Positions 43,199 to 51,607 of a stretch of 55,320 nt of DNA are shown piece after piece. Both the position numbers and the translations under genes were made by a program. Below the pieces are notes generated by a model. The model was not told where the DNA came from. It was given only the letters and a program-made list of their open reading frames with translations, and did not search any database. How positions within the stretch are numbered: position 1 is the stretch's first letter; every line of letters begins with the position of its first letter. The stretch spans positions 1 to 55,320 of the forward strand of contig DASRSD010000008.1 in NCBI GenBank assembly GCA_035656635.1, given 5' to 3'. The DNA is from Pirellulales bacterium (GTDB lineage Bacteria > Planctomycetota > Planctomycetia > Pirellulales > JADZDJ01).

Positions 43199-44092
43199 TC
43201 ACCAAATTTCAATTTCCAATTCCAGCTCCACGCCCAGGTGTTCTGCCACCCGGCTGCGCATCAGATCGATTAGTTGCAGCACATCGTGGCTGGAAGCGTT
43301 GCGATCGACCACCACAAAGTTTGCGTGCCGATCGCTGACCTCGGCCCCGCCCACGCGCGTGCCTTTCAAGCCGGCCTGATCGATCAGCATTCCGGCGCTG
43401 ATGCCGCGCGGGTTTTTGAAAATGCATCCGGCACTTTGATGCGCCAGCGGCTGTGCGGCCTTCTTAACGATCCATTGCTTTTGCATCCGCTTGGTCAATT
43501 CTTGTGGATCGTCCGTTTCCAATTGAAATTGCGCCGACAAAATGACCAACTCATCCAGACTGCTGTGGCGATAGGCAAATACCAGGTCTTCCCGTTGTCG
43601 GGAAATAATTTCGCCCTCGCGTGTTATCACGTCTGCCTGGCACGTCCATTGGCCAATATCTCCGCCGCTGGAGCCGGAGTTGCCATGCAAGGCGCCGCCA
43701 ATGGTGCCGGGAATGCCCACCATGGTTTCCAAGCCTCCTAGGCCGGAGCGCACCGCGGTGGAAATGACATGCCCTAATCGCGCTCCGCCGCCGGCAGAGA
43801 GCACTTGCTTTTCAACTTGAATTTCGTTGAATGCGGGCGCAGCCAAGCGCACCACGACGCCGGGCACGCCTTCGTCGCGCACCAGCAGGTTCGATCCGCC
43901 GCCCAGCAAGCGAATGGGCAAACCATCCCCGGCCGCACGGCGCACCAGTGCCTGTAGCTCGTCAACCGACCGCGGCTCCGCGAAAAATTCCGCGGCTCCC
44001 CCCAGGCCCATCCAGGTGAGTGGCGCCAAGGCCTCATGCGACCGCACAATTTCGTCGAAGCCGCTCGTGAAACTCGTAGAAGATTTTCCCAA
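43199..44092 (-). CDS. murB: UDP-N-acetylenolpyruvoylglucosamine reductase
   Basis: 297 residues. Reduces UDP-GlcNAc-enolpyruvate to UDP-MurNAc using FAD and NADPH. FAD motifs: RLLGGGSNLLV, VGIPGTIGGALHGNSG. The proton donor in AGCIFKNP is Cys, where the E. coli enzyme has Ser, as in many type II MurB. The ATG at 44092 overlaps the murC 3' end by 59 bases; family starts like SGFDEIVRSHEALAPLTW support it. Confidence 0.95.
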   Translation of the reverse strand: MGKSSTSFTSGFDEIVRSHEALAPLTWMGLGGAAEFFAEPRSVDELQALVRRAAGDGLPIRLLGGGSNLLVRDEGVPGVVVRLAAPAFNEIQVEKQVLSAGGGARLGHVISTAVRSGLGGLETMVGIPGTIGGALHGNSGSSGGDIGQWTCQADVITREGEIISRQREDLVFAYRHSSLDELVILSAQFQLETDDPQELTKRMQKQWIVKKAAQPLAHQSAGCIFKNPRGISAGMLIDQAGLKGTRVGGAEVSDRHANFVVVDRNASSHDVLQLIDLMRSRVAEHLGVELELEIEIW

Positions 44093-45560
44093 GATCGCCT
44101 GCTCCTATGGTCAAAAGCACGTCGCCGGGCTGCAATTCGTTGCTCAACCGCCTGGCAATGGCCGCCGGCTGATGCTCTTCCAGCACTTCGCTGCCGCCGG
44201 CTTCCAGTAAATTGGCTAAATCAGTCGCCGTGGCGGCTGCCGGTTCGGCTGTATTTTCCCGAGCCCGGTAAACCTCGGCGACCGCAATTCTATCGGCATT
44301 GTGCAAACTTGTGGCCGTTTCGTCTAGTAAGGCTGCCAGCCGCGAAGCCTGATGTGGCTGAAACACGCACCAAATTCGCCGCCGCGGAAACATTTGTCGC
44401 ACCGTCGTTAAGGCGGCTTTTACTTCGGTGGGATGATGGGCGTAATCGTCCATCCAGGGCACTCCGCCCCAGCGGCCGCGCATTTCCAAACGCCGTTTCA
44501 GCCCGCGAAAGGCCGCCAATCCTTGTGAAATATGTTGGGCCGAAACGCCGCAATGCCGCGCCAAACTGGCCGCCGCCACCGCATTGAGCACATTGTGCCG
44601 CCCGGTCACAGCCAAGGTTATGTGGGCCAGTTTGGAATCGTGTCGCACCAAATCGAAGCGATACCGCCCCAGCCGATGCTCCAAATTGGTCGCCCGCCAA
44701 TCGGCCGCGCGCGAAAACCCGAACGAGGCGACGTGCCTTCCCAACGCCACGGCAATTTCCTGGGTGAGGCTGCATTCTTGTGAAGCGACAATTAAACCGT
44801 CGTGCGCCGTTTGCTGTGTGAATTTTAGAAATGCCTCTCGCAATTGCGACGGCGAGTGGTAGTAATCGAAGTGATCCGGCTCAATGTTCAAAATGGCCGA
44901 TACGTTGGGTCGCAGCTGTAAAAAGTTTTCGCGGTATTCGCACGCTTCCACGACAAACAATTTTCCCTCGCCATGCCGGCCGCCGGTTGCGCCCAGCTTG
45001 CGAGAGCGCGCCGTTAGCGAAACTGTCGCCGGCGTGGCCTTGGAATCGGCGTGCGTGCCTCCCGGCGCCAACGCAGAGGCCCCGCAGATGACCGTGGGAT
45101 CGAGTCCGGCGCGAATCAAAATTTCCGCCGTCATTGCCGTGACCGTCGATTTGCCATGCGTTCCGGCAATGGCGATGGTTTGCCCTTCGGCGGCTTGAGT
45201 CTCGCCGGCTAACTGGGCCAGCATTTGCGCGTAACTCATTTGCGCAATGCCCCGTTGCTGGGCTTCCATGCGTTCCAGGTTATTCTCCGGCACGGCGTCG
45301 CTGTAAATTAGTAGCTGGGCCTCCGGCGGCAAATGGTTGCTAGCATGGCCCGAAAAAACATGCACGCCGCGCGCAGCAAGGCTGCCAGCCGCTTCGGGCC
45401 GCACATCGGACCCGCTAATCTTCCAGCCCCGGTCCAACAGCACGGTGGCCAAAGCGCGCATTCCTGAGCCGCCAATGCCCACCAAATGAGCATTGCGATT
45501 TTGCCCAGCGGGTCCGGTGCCTGGTCGGGTTGCCAATTCATGGATTCGATCAACACGCAT
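44034..45560 (-). CDS. murC: UDP-N-acetylmuramate--L-alanine ligase
   Basis: 508 residues. Adds L-Ala to UDP-MurNAc. N-terminal VGIGGSGMRALA binds UDP; P-loop is AGTHGKSTVTAM (near 125); NIEPDHFDYYH and DDYAHHPTEVKA are Mur-ligase markers. It lies 168 bases downstream of murG, with a palindrome at 45672-45690 in the gap. Confidence 0.96.
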   Translation of the reverse strand: MRVDRIHELATRPGTGPAGQNRNAHLVGIGGSGMRALATVLLDRGWKISGSDVRPEAAGSLAARGVHVFSGHASNHLPPEAQLLIYSDAVPENNLERMEAQQRGIAQMSYAQMLAQLAGETQAAEGQTIAIAGTHGKSTVTAMTAEILIRAGLDPTVICGASALAPGGTHADSKATPATVSLTARSRKLGATGGRHGEGKLFVVEACEYRENFLQLRPNVSAILNIEPDHFDYYHSPSQLREAFLKFTQQTAHDGLIVASQECSLTQEIAVALGRHVASFGFSRAADWRATNLEHRLGRYRFDLVRHDSKLAHITLAVTGRHNVLNAVAAASLARHCGVSAQHISQGLAAFRGLKRRLEMRGRWGGVPWMDDYAHHPTEVKAALTTVRQMFPRRRIWCVFQPHQASRLAALLDETATSLHNADRIAVAEVYRARENTAEPAAATATDLANLLEAGGSEVLEEHQPAAIARRLSNELQPGDVLLTIGAGDLGKIFYEFHERLRRNCAVA

Positions 45561-45671
45561 AGTTGTTCTGCCAGATGTTAAAAAATGATTGATTTCGTTT
45601 CACAATTCGCTCGATTGGGCTGCGGATCATACGAGCTGCCGCGCGCCACGGTCAATGCCGACAAGGCAAGC

Positions 45672-45690
45672 GTGCTGTCGACGACAGCAC
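45672..45690. repeat. 19-bp palindrome between murG and murC
   Basis: GTGCTGTCG-A-CGACAGCAC: perfect 9-bp arms about one central base. The site is in the 168-base murG-murC gap. With only one central base the RNA stem would need to open to form a loop. No T-run follows on the transcribed strand, so a protein-binding operator or an RNA stability element are the options. Confidence 0.5.
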
Positions 45691-45728
45691 AGCAAACAGA
45701 GTCCAGCGAACGGTGCAAACTCTAGCTC

Positions 45729-46871
45729 TCAAGCGGCTTTGCGCGCCGCAGCCTGAGTTGCCAGCTCGTACACCATGGTTGCCACTTGCCAGGCGGCGTC
45801 AGGCCGCGCCAAGCGCAACATGGCCGATGACATTTTATTTCGCGCGCCACCGTCGGCCAGCAAATCGACCAACGTGTCGGCCAGCGCATCATCAAAGGGC
45901 ACCCCCGGCTGGCGCTCGTCAATCAGGCGTGCAGCTCCGGCCGAGCGAAATAATTCCGCATTGAGCCGTTGATGATCTTGCGCTGCGTGCGGATATGGCG
46001 CCAACACCGCCGGCACGCCGGTGGCCGCCAGTTCCGCCAAGGTGGAGCCGCCGGCACGGCAAACCGCCAAATCGCTTTGCCGCAACACTTGCGGTAGGTT
46101 GCGCACAAAGGGCACGACGAGTGCCTCGATCATCAATTTGCGATACAACTCGTCGGTGGCTGCCGCCTCGTGCGCGCCGGCCTGGTGCACAATTTGCCAG
46201 CCGGAGAGTTGATCGCGCAGCTTATACAGCGCTGGGGGGACAAATTCGTTCAACGCGTGCGCGCCGCCGCTCCCGCCCAAAATCAGCAATCGATGCCGCC
46301 AACCGTGGCGCGTTGCACGCCGGGCACGGTGAGCAGAAGTTCGTGGCCGGAAGCCCGCTCGCAGTGGATTTCCCGTCACTCGCACGGGACACACGGCGCG
46401 AAAGTGTTGCCGCGAATTCGGCCACGCGGCACAAATTAAATCGGCCCCCGCGGCCAGCCATCGGTTGGTTTTGCCCGGCAATACATTTTGCTCCAACAGC
46501 ACCAGCGGAATTCCCATGCTCCGCGCCGCCACACCCACGGGCAGGCTAACGTAGCCACCTAAGCCGACCACGACGTTGTACTTTCGCCGCTGTAAAAGAC
46601 GCCGCGCCGTTTGAAAGCCCACCACGTTCTGACCGACGAATCGCCACATGCCGCGCCATCCACCTGCGGCCGGGGCACTGCGCAGCGAAAGGTATTCCAA
46701 GCCCGCCTCGGCTACTAAGCGTTGTTCCAAAGGCCGGCCGCTTCCGGCGAAGGTCATCGCCGGGGCATCCGCCAGCGCGGCCAACTGCGCAGCCACGGCC
46801 AGCCCGGGAAATAAATGTCCCGCGGTGCCGCCGCCGGCGAACAGAATGTTAACTTTACTTGGCTTGGACAT
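45729..46871 (-). CDS. murG: UDP-GlcNAc:lipid I GlcNAc-transferase
   Basis: 380 residues from ATG 46871 (a frame from 46901 adds 10). Converts lipid I to lipid II at the inner face of the membrane. GT-B motifs: FAGGGTAGHLFPG, LGGYVSLPVGVAA, LEQNVLPGKTNRWLA, LGGSGGAHALNEF and CRAGGSTLAELAATGVP. It overlaps mraY by 17 bases. Confidence 0.95.
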   Translation of the reverse strand: MSKPSKVNILFAGGGTAGHLFPGLAVAAQLAALADAPAMTFAGSGRPLEQRLVAEAGLEYLSLRSAPAAGGWRGMWRFVGQNVVGFQTARRLLQRRKYNVVVGLGGYVSLPVGVAARSMGIPLVLLEQNVLPGKTNRWLAAGADLICAAWPNSRQHFRAVCPVRVTGNPLRAGFRPRTSAHRARRATRHGWRHRLLILGGSGGAHALNEFVPPALYKLRDQLSGWQIVHQAGAHEAAATDELYRKLMIEALVVPFVRNLPQVLRQSDLAVCRAGGSTLAELAATGVPAVLAPYPHAAQDHQRLNAELFRSAGAARLIDERQPGVPFDDALADTLVDLLADGGARNKMSSAMLRLARPDAAWQVATMVYELATQAAARKAA

Positions 46872-48057
46872 CGCTTTCCACGACATGGTTTGCGAATCCA
46901 AGTTCGCGCGCCGCGATATTTTCGCCGGTCGATGGCGCTCGGGATTCCTCGCTGCGGTTCATTTTCATTACGCCCAGCGCCACCAGGGCGCACAGCATCG
47001 ACACAATCCAAAACCGCGTCACAATTTTGTTTTCCGCCCAGCCCACCAGTTGAAAGTGATGGTGCAGCGGCGCACAACGAAAAATACGCCGGCCGCGCAG
47101 GCGGCACGAAGCAACTTGCAGAATCACACTGCCTGCTTCGGCCACAAACACGGCCCCCACGATCAACAGCAGCAATTCCTGTCGGGCGACCACGGCCAGC
47201 AATCCCAAAGTGCCCCCCAGCGCCAGCGAGCCGGTATCGCCCATGAACACTTGCGCCGGTTGGCAATTGAACCACAAAAATCCCAGCGTTCCCCCGATCA
47301 TGGCGCCGGCAATGACAACGGTTTCCCCAGCGGCAGGAATATGTGCCACGCCCAAGTAACCGGCCCAATCGGCGTGACCGGCCACATAGGCCATGATGGC
47401 CATGGCCGCCGTCGTGGTGAGCAAGCATCCTCCGGCCAATCCATCCAGCCCGTCGGTCAAATTCACGGCGTTGGAACTGGCCACAATCACTAGCATGGTC
47501 AGCGGCACAAACCAAATACCTAGCGGCACACTTGCACACAGCAAGGGAATTTGTAAATCGGCGCCGCCGGGCACATCGTGCTGCACGGCATACATCCAGC
47601 AGGCGATCAATCCCGCCACGGCGAATTGCGCTGCCAATTTGGTGCGCGCGGTCAATCCACGGCCGGCGCCCGATAATTTTTTGAGATCGTCCAGCGCGCC
47701 AATCGTGGCCAAGGCGATTAAGTTCACGATCAAAATCGGCACGTAGCTGTTCTTCCAGTTGCCAAGCAAAACGGCGGCCGCCACAATGCCGGCGACTAAA
47801 AACAATCCACCCATGGTCGGCGTGGCGGCTTTGTGGCGATGCAACTGGCTCAGTTCGGCCGACCGTTGGTTGGGCGGCTCACGGAAGCGATTACGCAGCC
47901 AGGCAATGACGTGCGGTCCTAATAACACGGCCAGGATGAAGCTGGCCAAGGCTGCCAGCGCCGTGCGGAACGTGATTTTGCCAAACCCGGTTTGCATGGC
48001 GGACCACGGCGTTCCGGTCCACCAGGTTGCGAATTGATCGACGAGCCAAACGAGCAT
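46855..48057 (-). CDS. mraY: Phospho-MurNAc-pentapeptide transferase
   Basis: 400 residues, about ten membrane helices. Transfers phospho-MurNAc-pentapeptide to undecaprenyl phosphate, making lipid I. Active-site marks: HKAATPTMGGL, DDLKK (Asp pair), NAVNLTDGLDGLAGG, VFMGDTGSLALGG and APLHHHFQL. The C-terminal 35 residues are extra and polar. Upstream is the 522-base noncoding patch. Confidence 0.97.
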   Translation of the reverse strand: MLVWLVDQFATWWTGTPWSAMQTGFGKITFRTALAALASFILAVLLGPHVIAWLRNRFREPPNQRSAELSQLHRHKAATPTMGGLFLVAGIVAAAVLLGNWKNSYVPILIVNLIALATIGALDDLKKLSGAGRGLTARTKLAAQFAVAGLIACWMYAVQHDVPGGADLQIPLLCASVPLGIWFVPLTMLVIVASSNAVNLTDGLDGLAGGCLLTTTAAMAIMAYVAGHADWAGYLGVAHIPAAGETVVIAGAMIGGTLGFLWFNCQPAQVFMGDTGSLALGGTLGLLAVVARQELLLLIVGAVFVAEAGSVILQVASCRLRGRRIFRCAPLHHHFQLVGWAENKIVTRFWIVSMLCALVALGVMKMNRSEESRAPSTGENIAARELGFANHVVESDVQAK

Positions 48058-48090
48058 AATTCGTCATTTCATTCGTCATTTCAGCTGCCT

Positions 48091-48112
48091 CCGGAGGCAA
48101 GTGTGCCTCCGG
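48091..48112. repeat. Hairpin in the mraY leader
   Basis: CCGGAGGCA-AGTG-TGCCTCCGG: perfect 9-bp stem, 4-base loop, 34 bases upstream of the mraY ATG on the minus strand. The stem contains GGAGG on either strand, so it could mask or mimic a ribosome-binding site. Confidence 0.55.
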
Positions 48113-48138
48113 CTATCCGTAACCACTAATCTCTAGCC

Positions 48139-48194
48139 CTAGCCACTAACCCCTAGCCACTAACCCCTAGCCACTAACCGCTAGCCACTAACCG
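48139..48194. repeat. Four tandem copies of a 14-bp unit
   Basis: CTAGCCACTAACCC twice (48139-48152, 48153-48166), then CTAGCCACTAACCG twice (48167-48180, 48181-48194). A decayed copy precedes (48121-48138). No spacer is present, so it is not a CRISPR array. Confidence 0.95.
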
Positions 48195-48202
48195 CTTGTT
48201 CC

Positions 48203-48243
48203 CTGAGTCGTCGGAGCGGCGTTGCCGCCGCTCCGACGCTCAG
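48203..48243. repeat. Large GC-rich hairpin
   Basis: Core arms GTCGGAGCGGC (48210-48220) and GCCGCTCCGAC (48227-48237), extended by one pair and, past a one-base bulge at 48208, by CTGAG/CTCAG. About 17 pairs with a 6-base loop. It may be a transcript end after murF, but no T-run follows on the minus strand. Confidence 0.75.
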
Positions 48244-48246
48244 TCT

Positions 48247-48374
48247 TGGCTCCGTCGCGAAGCACTTGCCCGCGCAATTGACCCAGAAACTGCGCCAGAC
48301 AAGTTAATCACTCCTACCCAGGAGGGAGGGTAGCGCCTCGGTTCCCGCAAACTTTGGCGCAGCGGACGGAGCCA
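48247..48374. repeat. Nested inverted-repeat structure
   Basis: Outer arms GGCTCCGTC (48248-48256) and GACGGAGCC (48365-48373), plus one flanking pair; inner arms CTGCGCCA (48290-48297) and TGGCGCAG (48355-48362), continued by AAGTT/AACTT past a 3-base bulge; innermost CTACCC (48314-48319) and GGGTAG (48328-48333). All arms are collinear and nested, which supports one folded RNA or a small mobile-element-like unit. Confidence 0.55.
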
Positions 48375-48460
48375 CAACTTGGATTGTTCCTTCGAGGTGA
48401 AGAGATGGGGAAGTGAGAACTCACGCGCTCACTGCCTCATCTGTTCACCATTCACGTCAT

Positions 48461-48578
48461 CACTCGCTCAGCACCTCGCTCCGCTTGCGCGTCGCGGCTA
48501 AACATCGATTCACTCATCACCCGCTCATGTCTTCACTTGCTCAGCACCGCGCTCCGCTTGCGCGTCGCGGCTAAACAC
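48461..48578. repeat. Pair of 45-bp direct repeats
   Basis: 48461-48505 and 48534-48578 agree at 42 of 45 positions; the shared core is CGCTCCGCTTGCGCGTCGCG followed by GCTAAACA. The 28 bases between are rich in CTCA and TCAC phrases. Confidence 0.9.
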
Positions 48579-48579
48579 T

Positions 48580-49980
48580 TCACGCTGCGCGCCGCAAATT
48601 TTCACTACGAATCGCCTCCACCACGCGCTCCAAACCCATGGCCCGCGAACCCTTCACCAACACGGCACTGCCCGGCTGCGTGAGGTACTTGGCCAGCGAA
48701 ATGGTTTCTTCCATCGCCTGGCAGGCGGTTGCCCGCGCACTGGGCATGCCTGCGGCTCGGGCGGCAATTACCACGTCGTTGGCATGATCTCCGCAGGCGA
48801 TGAGCCGATCGGCCCCGCACCGCGTAACTACTTCCTCGCCAATCTGCCGGTGCCATTGCCGGCTGGCGGCGCCCAATTCCTTCATGTCGCCGCACACCAC
48901 CACCCGCTCTCCCGGCGCATCCACTTCGCGCAGCAGCTCCAGTGCCGCCCGCATGGCCGAGGGACTGGCGTTGTACGAATCGTCGATCACTTTCACGCCC
49001 GCTTCGTCGGTCACCTGGCAGCGCATGGAGGGTGGTTGAAAACCCGCCAGGGCGGCCGCAATTTCCGCGGGCGACATTCCGAATTCCAGTCCCACGGCAA
49101 TGGCCGCCAGTGCCGAAGTCAAATGATGCCGACCCCAAACGGCCACTTCGTAGTTCTGCCGATCGACACGAAATTGCAAACGGCCGCCGGCCGAGCGCAC
49201 CTCGGAGGCGGACAAATCACAATTCGGTCCACGGCCCGTCCAAACAACTCTTCCGGCGCAGCGGTGACGCATTTGTCGCTGCCACGGATCATCGCGGTTA
49301 AGCACCGCCAGGCCGTCCTGTGGCAGGGCTTCCAGCAATTCCGCCTTGGCGGCGGCCAATTGCTGCTGATTACCGAAGCCGCCCAAGTGGGCTTCGCCAA
49401 TTCGCGTGATGATGCCAATTTGCGGCCGGCACAGCTTGGCCAGCTCGGCAATTTCGCCTGGCGCACTAGCGCCCAGCTCTAAAGCGGCGTATTGGTGTTC
49501 GCGCTCCAGCCGCAGCAAGCTGAGCGGAACGCCAATGTTGTTGTTGTAGTTGTGCGGACTGGTCGTGCCGGAAAACTTGCTCTGCAGCACAGTGTCAATC
49601 ATCAGCCGGGTGGTCGTTTTTCCCACGCTGCCAGTAACGGCCACCACCTTTCCGACAAACTGCCGCCGCTGCCAGGCCGCCAGCGATTGCAGCGCTTTCA
49701 AGCCGTCTTCCACGCGCAACGACCAACGACCCGCCCACGGCTCCACGTTCCGGCCGGCCACCACCACGCCCGATGCGCCGCGCACCAGCGCATCTTCTGC
49801 GAAGCAAGAGCCGTCGAAGCGTGGGCCCGTTAAGCCCCAAAACACCATCTCGGCCTGGATCCGGCGACTATCGGTAACAATTGGACCCACGTGCGTCGTT
49901 TCGCCGTGGCGCGGCGGCATCGCCGCTAACCGCAGTTGGCCGCCGGTAATTTCTCGAAGTTGCGCCAGAGTTAATACCAT
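48580..49980 (-). CDS. murF: UDP-MurNAc-tripeptide--D-Ala-D-Ala ligase
   Basis: 466 residues from ATG 49980 (MVLTLAQLREITGG); the frame runs up to 50034, but those 18 residues are encoded by a 22-bp tandem repeat and are unlikely to be protein. Adds D-Ala-D-Ala to complete the pentapeptide. P-loop is TGSVGKTTT (near 117), then HNYNNNIGVP, ALELGASAPGEI, NRDDPW and DDSYNASPSAMRAAL. Confidence 0.95.
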   Translation of the reverse strand: MVLTLAQLREITGGQLRLAAMPPRHGETTHVGPIVTDSRRIQAEMVFWGLTGPRFDGSCFAEDALVRGASGVVVAGRNVEPWAGRWSLRVEDGLKALQSLAAWQRRQFVGKVVAVTGSVGKTTTRLMIDTVLQSKFSGTTSPHNYNNNIGVPLSLLRLEREHQYAALELGASAPGEIAELAKLCRPQIGIITRIGEAHLGGFGNQQQLAAAKAELLEALPQDGLAVLNRDDPWQRQMRHRCAGRVVWTGRGPNCDLSASEVRSAGGRLQFRVDRQNYEVAVWGRHHLTSALAAIAVGLEFGMSPAEIAAALAGFQPPSMRCQVTDEAGVKVIDDSYNASPSAMRAALELLREVDAPGERVVVCGDMKELGAASRQWHRQIGEEVVTRCGADRLIACGDHANDVVIAARAAGMPSARATACQAMEETISLAKYLTQPGSAVLVKGSRAMGLERVVEAIRSENLRRAA

Positions 49981-49988
49981 GATTTTTG

Positions 49989-50045
49989 ATCCATCAACTG
50001 CCGAAATCGCATCCATCAATTGCCGAAATCGCATCCATCAATTGC
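49989..50045. repeat. 22-bp tandem repeat before murF
   Basis: ATCCATCAACTGCCGAAATC+GC (49989-50010), a second copy with one change (50011-50032) and a 13-base partial copy (50033-50045). It fills most of the gap between the murE stop and the murF ATG. Confidence 0.93.
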
Positions 50046-50077
50046 TTAGCCCCGGCCGCCAGGCCGGGTTGATTTCC

Positions 50078-51607
50078 TCAGCCCGCGTTTGCTCTCCACA
50101 AAGACGCCAACGCCGGCGCGCCGGTCCGCGGCAAGGAAATATTTTCGTACAGCCAGCGGCGGGCAATTTCCCGATCGTCGAACCAATTCCGCTGGTTGCC
50201 GACAATTTGATAATCTTCGTGCCCTTTGCCGGCGATCAAAACGCAATCTCCCGCTTCGGCCTGCTCCAGCGTCCAAGCGATGGCCTCGGCCCGATCGGGC
50301 TTTACCACCACGGCATTGCTGTGCACGAACCCGCGCAAAATATCGCGACGAATTTTGGCCGGGTTTTCCCGACGTGGATTGTCGTCGGTCACAATCGCCA
50401 GGTCGGCGGCTTGCTCCACGGCCTGAGCCATGAGCGGACGCTTTTCTTTATCGCGCTGGCCACCTGCGCCGAACACGCACAGCAGCCGTCCTGGGGTGGT
50501 GGATCGCAGCGACCCGAGTACGCTGGCCAAGGCATCGGGCGTGTGGGCGTAATCGACAAACACGCTAAATGGCTGGCCGCATTCCACTCGTTCCAGACGG
50601 CCGGGAATTTTTTCCAACTGTTCCAACCCGCGCACGATGTCGGTCAGCGGAATGCCGTATAGCAGCCCAACCGCCGCGGCGGTAAGGCAGTTGTAAACGT
50701 GCCCTGTGCCAATGATTTTGGTGCGAACCGCAGCAGTATTGTGGCCGGCATGCAATAAAAACGTTTGCTCGCTGGCGTGCCGCTCGATGATGGTGGCCGT
50801 GAGCTCGGCGGAGTTTTCGAGGCCGATGGTCAGCGCCGCCCCGTTGAACGAAGTCACAAATTCGCGGCACACGGCATCGTCGGCATTCAGAACTGCAAAG
50901 CCGTCCGGGCTAATTTGCTCGAGCAACCGCCCTTTCGCCTGGCGATAATTTTCGATGGTATTGTGAAAATCGAGATGATCGCGCCGCACGTTGGTAATGC
51001 AGCCGGCGTCGAATTCGATTCCGGCCGTGCGTGATTGCGCCAAGGCATGGCTGGAAACTTCCAACACGGCGTGCGAGCAGCCGTTGGCGGCCATTCGCGC
51101 CAGCCAATCGGCCAGCATGGGCGCCGGGGGCGTGGTCATGTCGCTGGAATCGATGGCCAGGCCGTCGCTGTTGACAATGGTGCCGGTCAATCCGGCAGTG
51201 TAACCGGCCGCTTGCAGAACGCTGGCAATCAGCCAGCTGGTGCTCGTTTTGCCGTTGGTGCCGGTGACGCCAATCACTTTCAGCTTGCGGCTAGGATGGC
51301 CTGCCAGCGCCTGGCAAATTTCGCCAAAGGCGATACGGCTGTCGGGCACCACGCACACCGGAATGCCCGCGGCCGGCACATAGCGCTCCGACAAAATGGC
51401 CGCCGCCCCGCGTTGAACCGCTGCAGAAACGTATTCGTGGCCGTCGACGTGGCAGCCCACCAGCGCAGCAAACAAATCGCCGGGATGGCAAGTGCGCGAA
51501 TCGGCCGTGCAGGCTTGCACAACCACGTCGTCGGCTCCAAACAGCGTGGCCGCAGGCAATAATTGCCGCAAGCTGACGCCGCCAGCGCTAGAGGTAATGT
51601 CCCGCAT
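50078..51607 (-). CDS. murE: UDP-MurNAc-L-Ala-D-Glu--diamino acid ligase
   Basis: 509 residues from ATG 51607, with AAGGAGG about 10 bases upstream; an upstream start at 51649 would add 14 residues. Adds the third amino acid of the stem peptide. P-loop is TGTNGKTSTSW (116-123), then MTTPPAP, VSSHALAQSR, FVDYAHTPDAL. DDNPRRENP near residue 408 contains the DNPR signature of enzymes that use meso-diaminopimelate, so DAP-type peptidoglycan is predicted. First gene of the cluster. Confidence 0.96.
   Translation of the reverse strand: MRDITSSAGGVSLRQLLPAATLFGADDVVVQACTADSRTCHPGDLFAALVGCHVDGHEYVSAAVQRGAAAILSERYVPAAGIPVCVVPDSRIAFGEICQALAGHPSRKLKVIGVTGTNGKTSTSWLIASVLQAAGYTAGLTGTIVNSDGLAIDSSDMTTPPAPMLADWLARMAANGCSHAVLEVSSHALAQSRTAGIEFDAGCITNVRRDHLDFHNTIENYRQAKGRLLEQISPDGFAVLNADDAVCREFVTSFNGAALTIGLENSAELTATIIERHASEQTFLLHAGHNTAAVRTKIIGTGHVYNCLTAAAVGLLYGIPLTDIVRGLEQLEKIPGRLERVECGQPFSVFVDYAHTPDALASVLGSLRSTTPGRLLCVFGAGGQRDKEKRPLMAQAVEQAADLAIVTDDNPRRENPAKIRRDILRGFVHSNAVVVKPDRAEAIAWTLEQAEAGDCVLIAGKGHEDYQIVGNQRNWFDDREIARRWLYENISLPRTGAPALASLWRANAG

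Larger units (their letters stand above)
48058..48579. other. Repeat-rich noncoding patch between murF and mraY
   Basis: 522 bases without a convincing gene, inside an otherwise tight cluster. From mraY to murF it contains a hairpin (48091-48112), four 14-bp tandem repeats (48139-48194), a large hairpin (48203-48243), a nested inverted-repeat structure (48247-48374) and two 45-bp direct repeats (48461-48505, 48534-48578). The second direct repeat ends one base before the murF stop codon. Confidence 0.8.

Noticed and set aside
46754-47539. Open frame overlapping mraY and murG on the same strand in another frame
   Set aside because: Both overlapped genes show full active-site motifs; the frame is rich in Gly/Arg, as out-of-frame GC-rich sequence is.
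48139-48194. CRISPR array
   Set aside because: Units are 14 bp and directly adjacent with no spacers, and no cas gene is present.
48203-48243. Intrinsic terminator
   Set aside because: The stem is strong, but neither strand has a following T-run; listed as a hairpin repeat instead.
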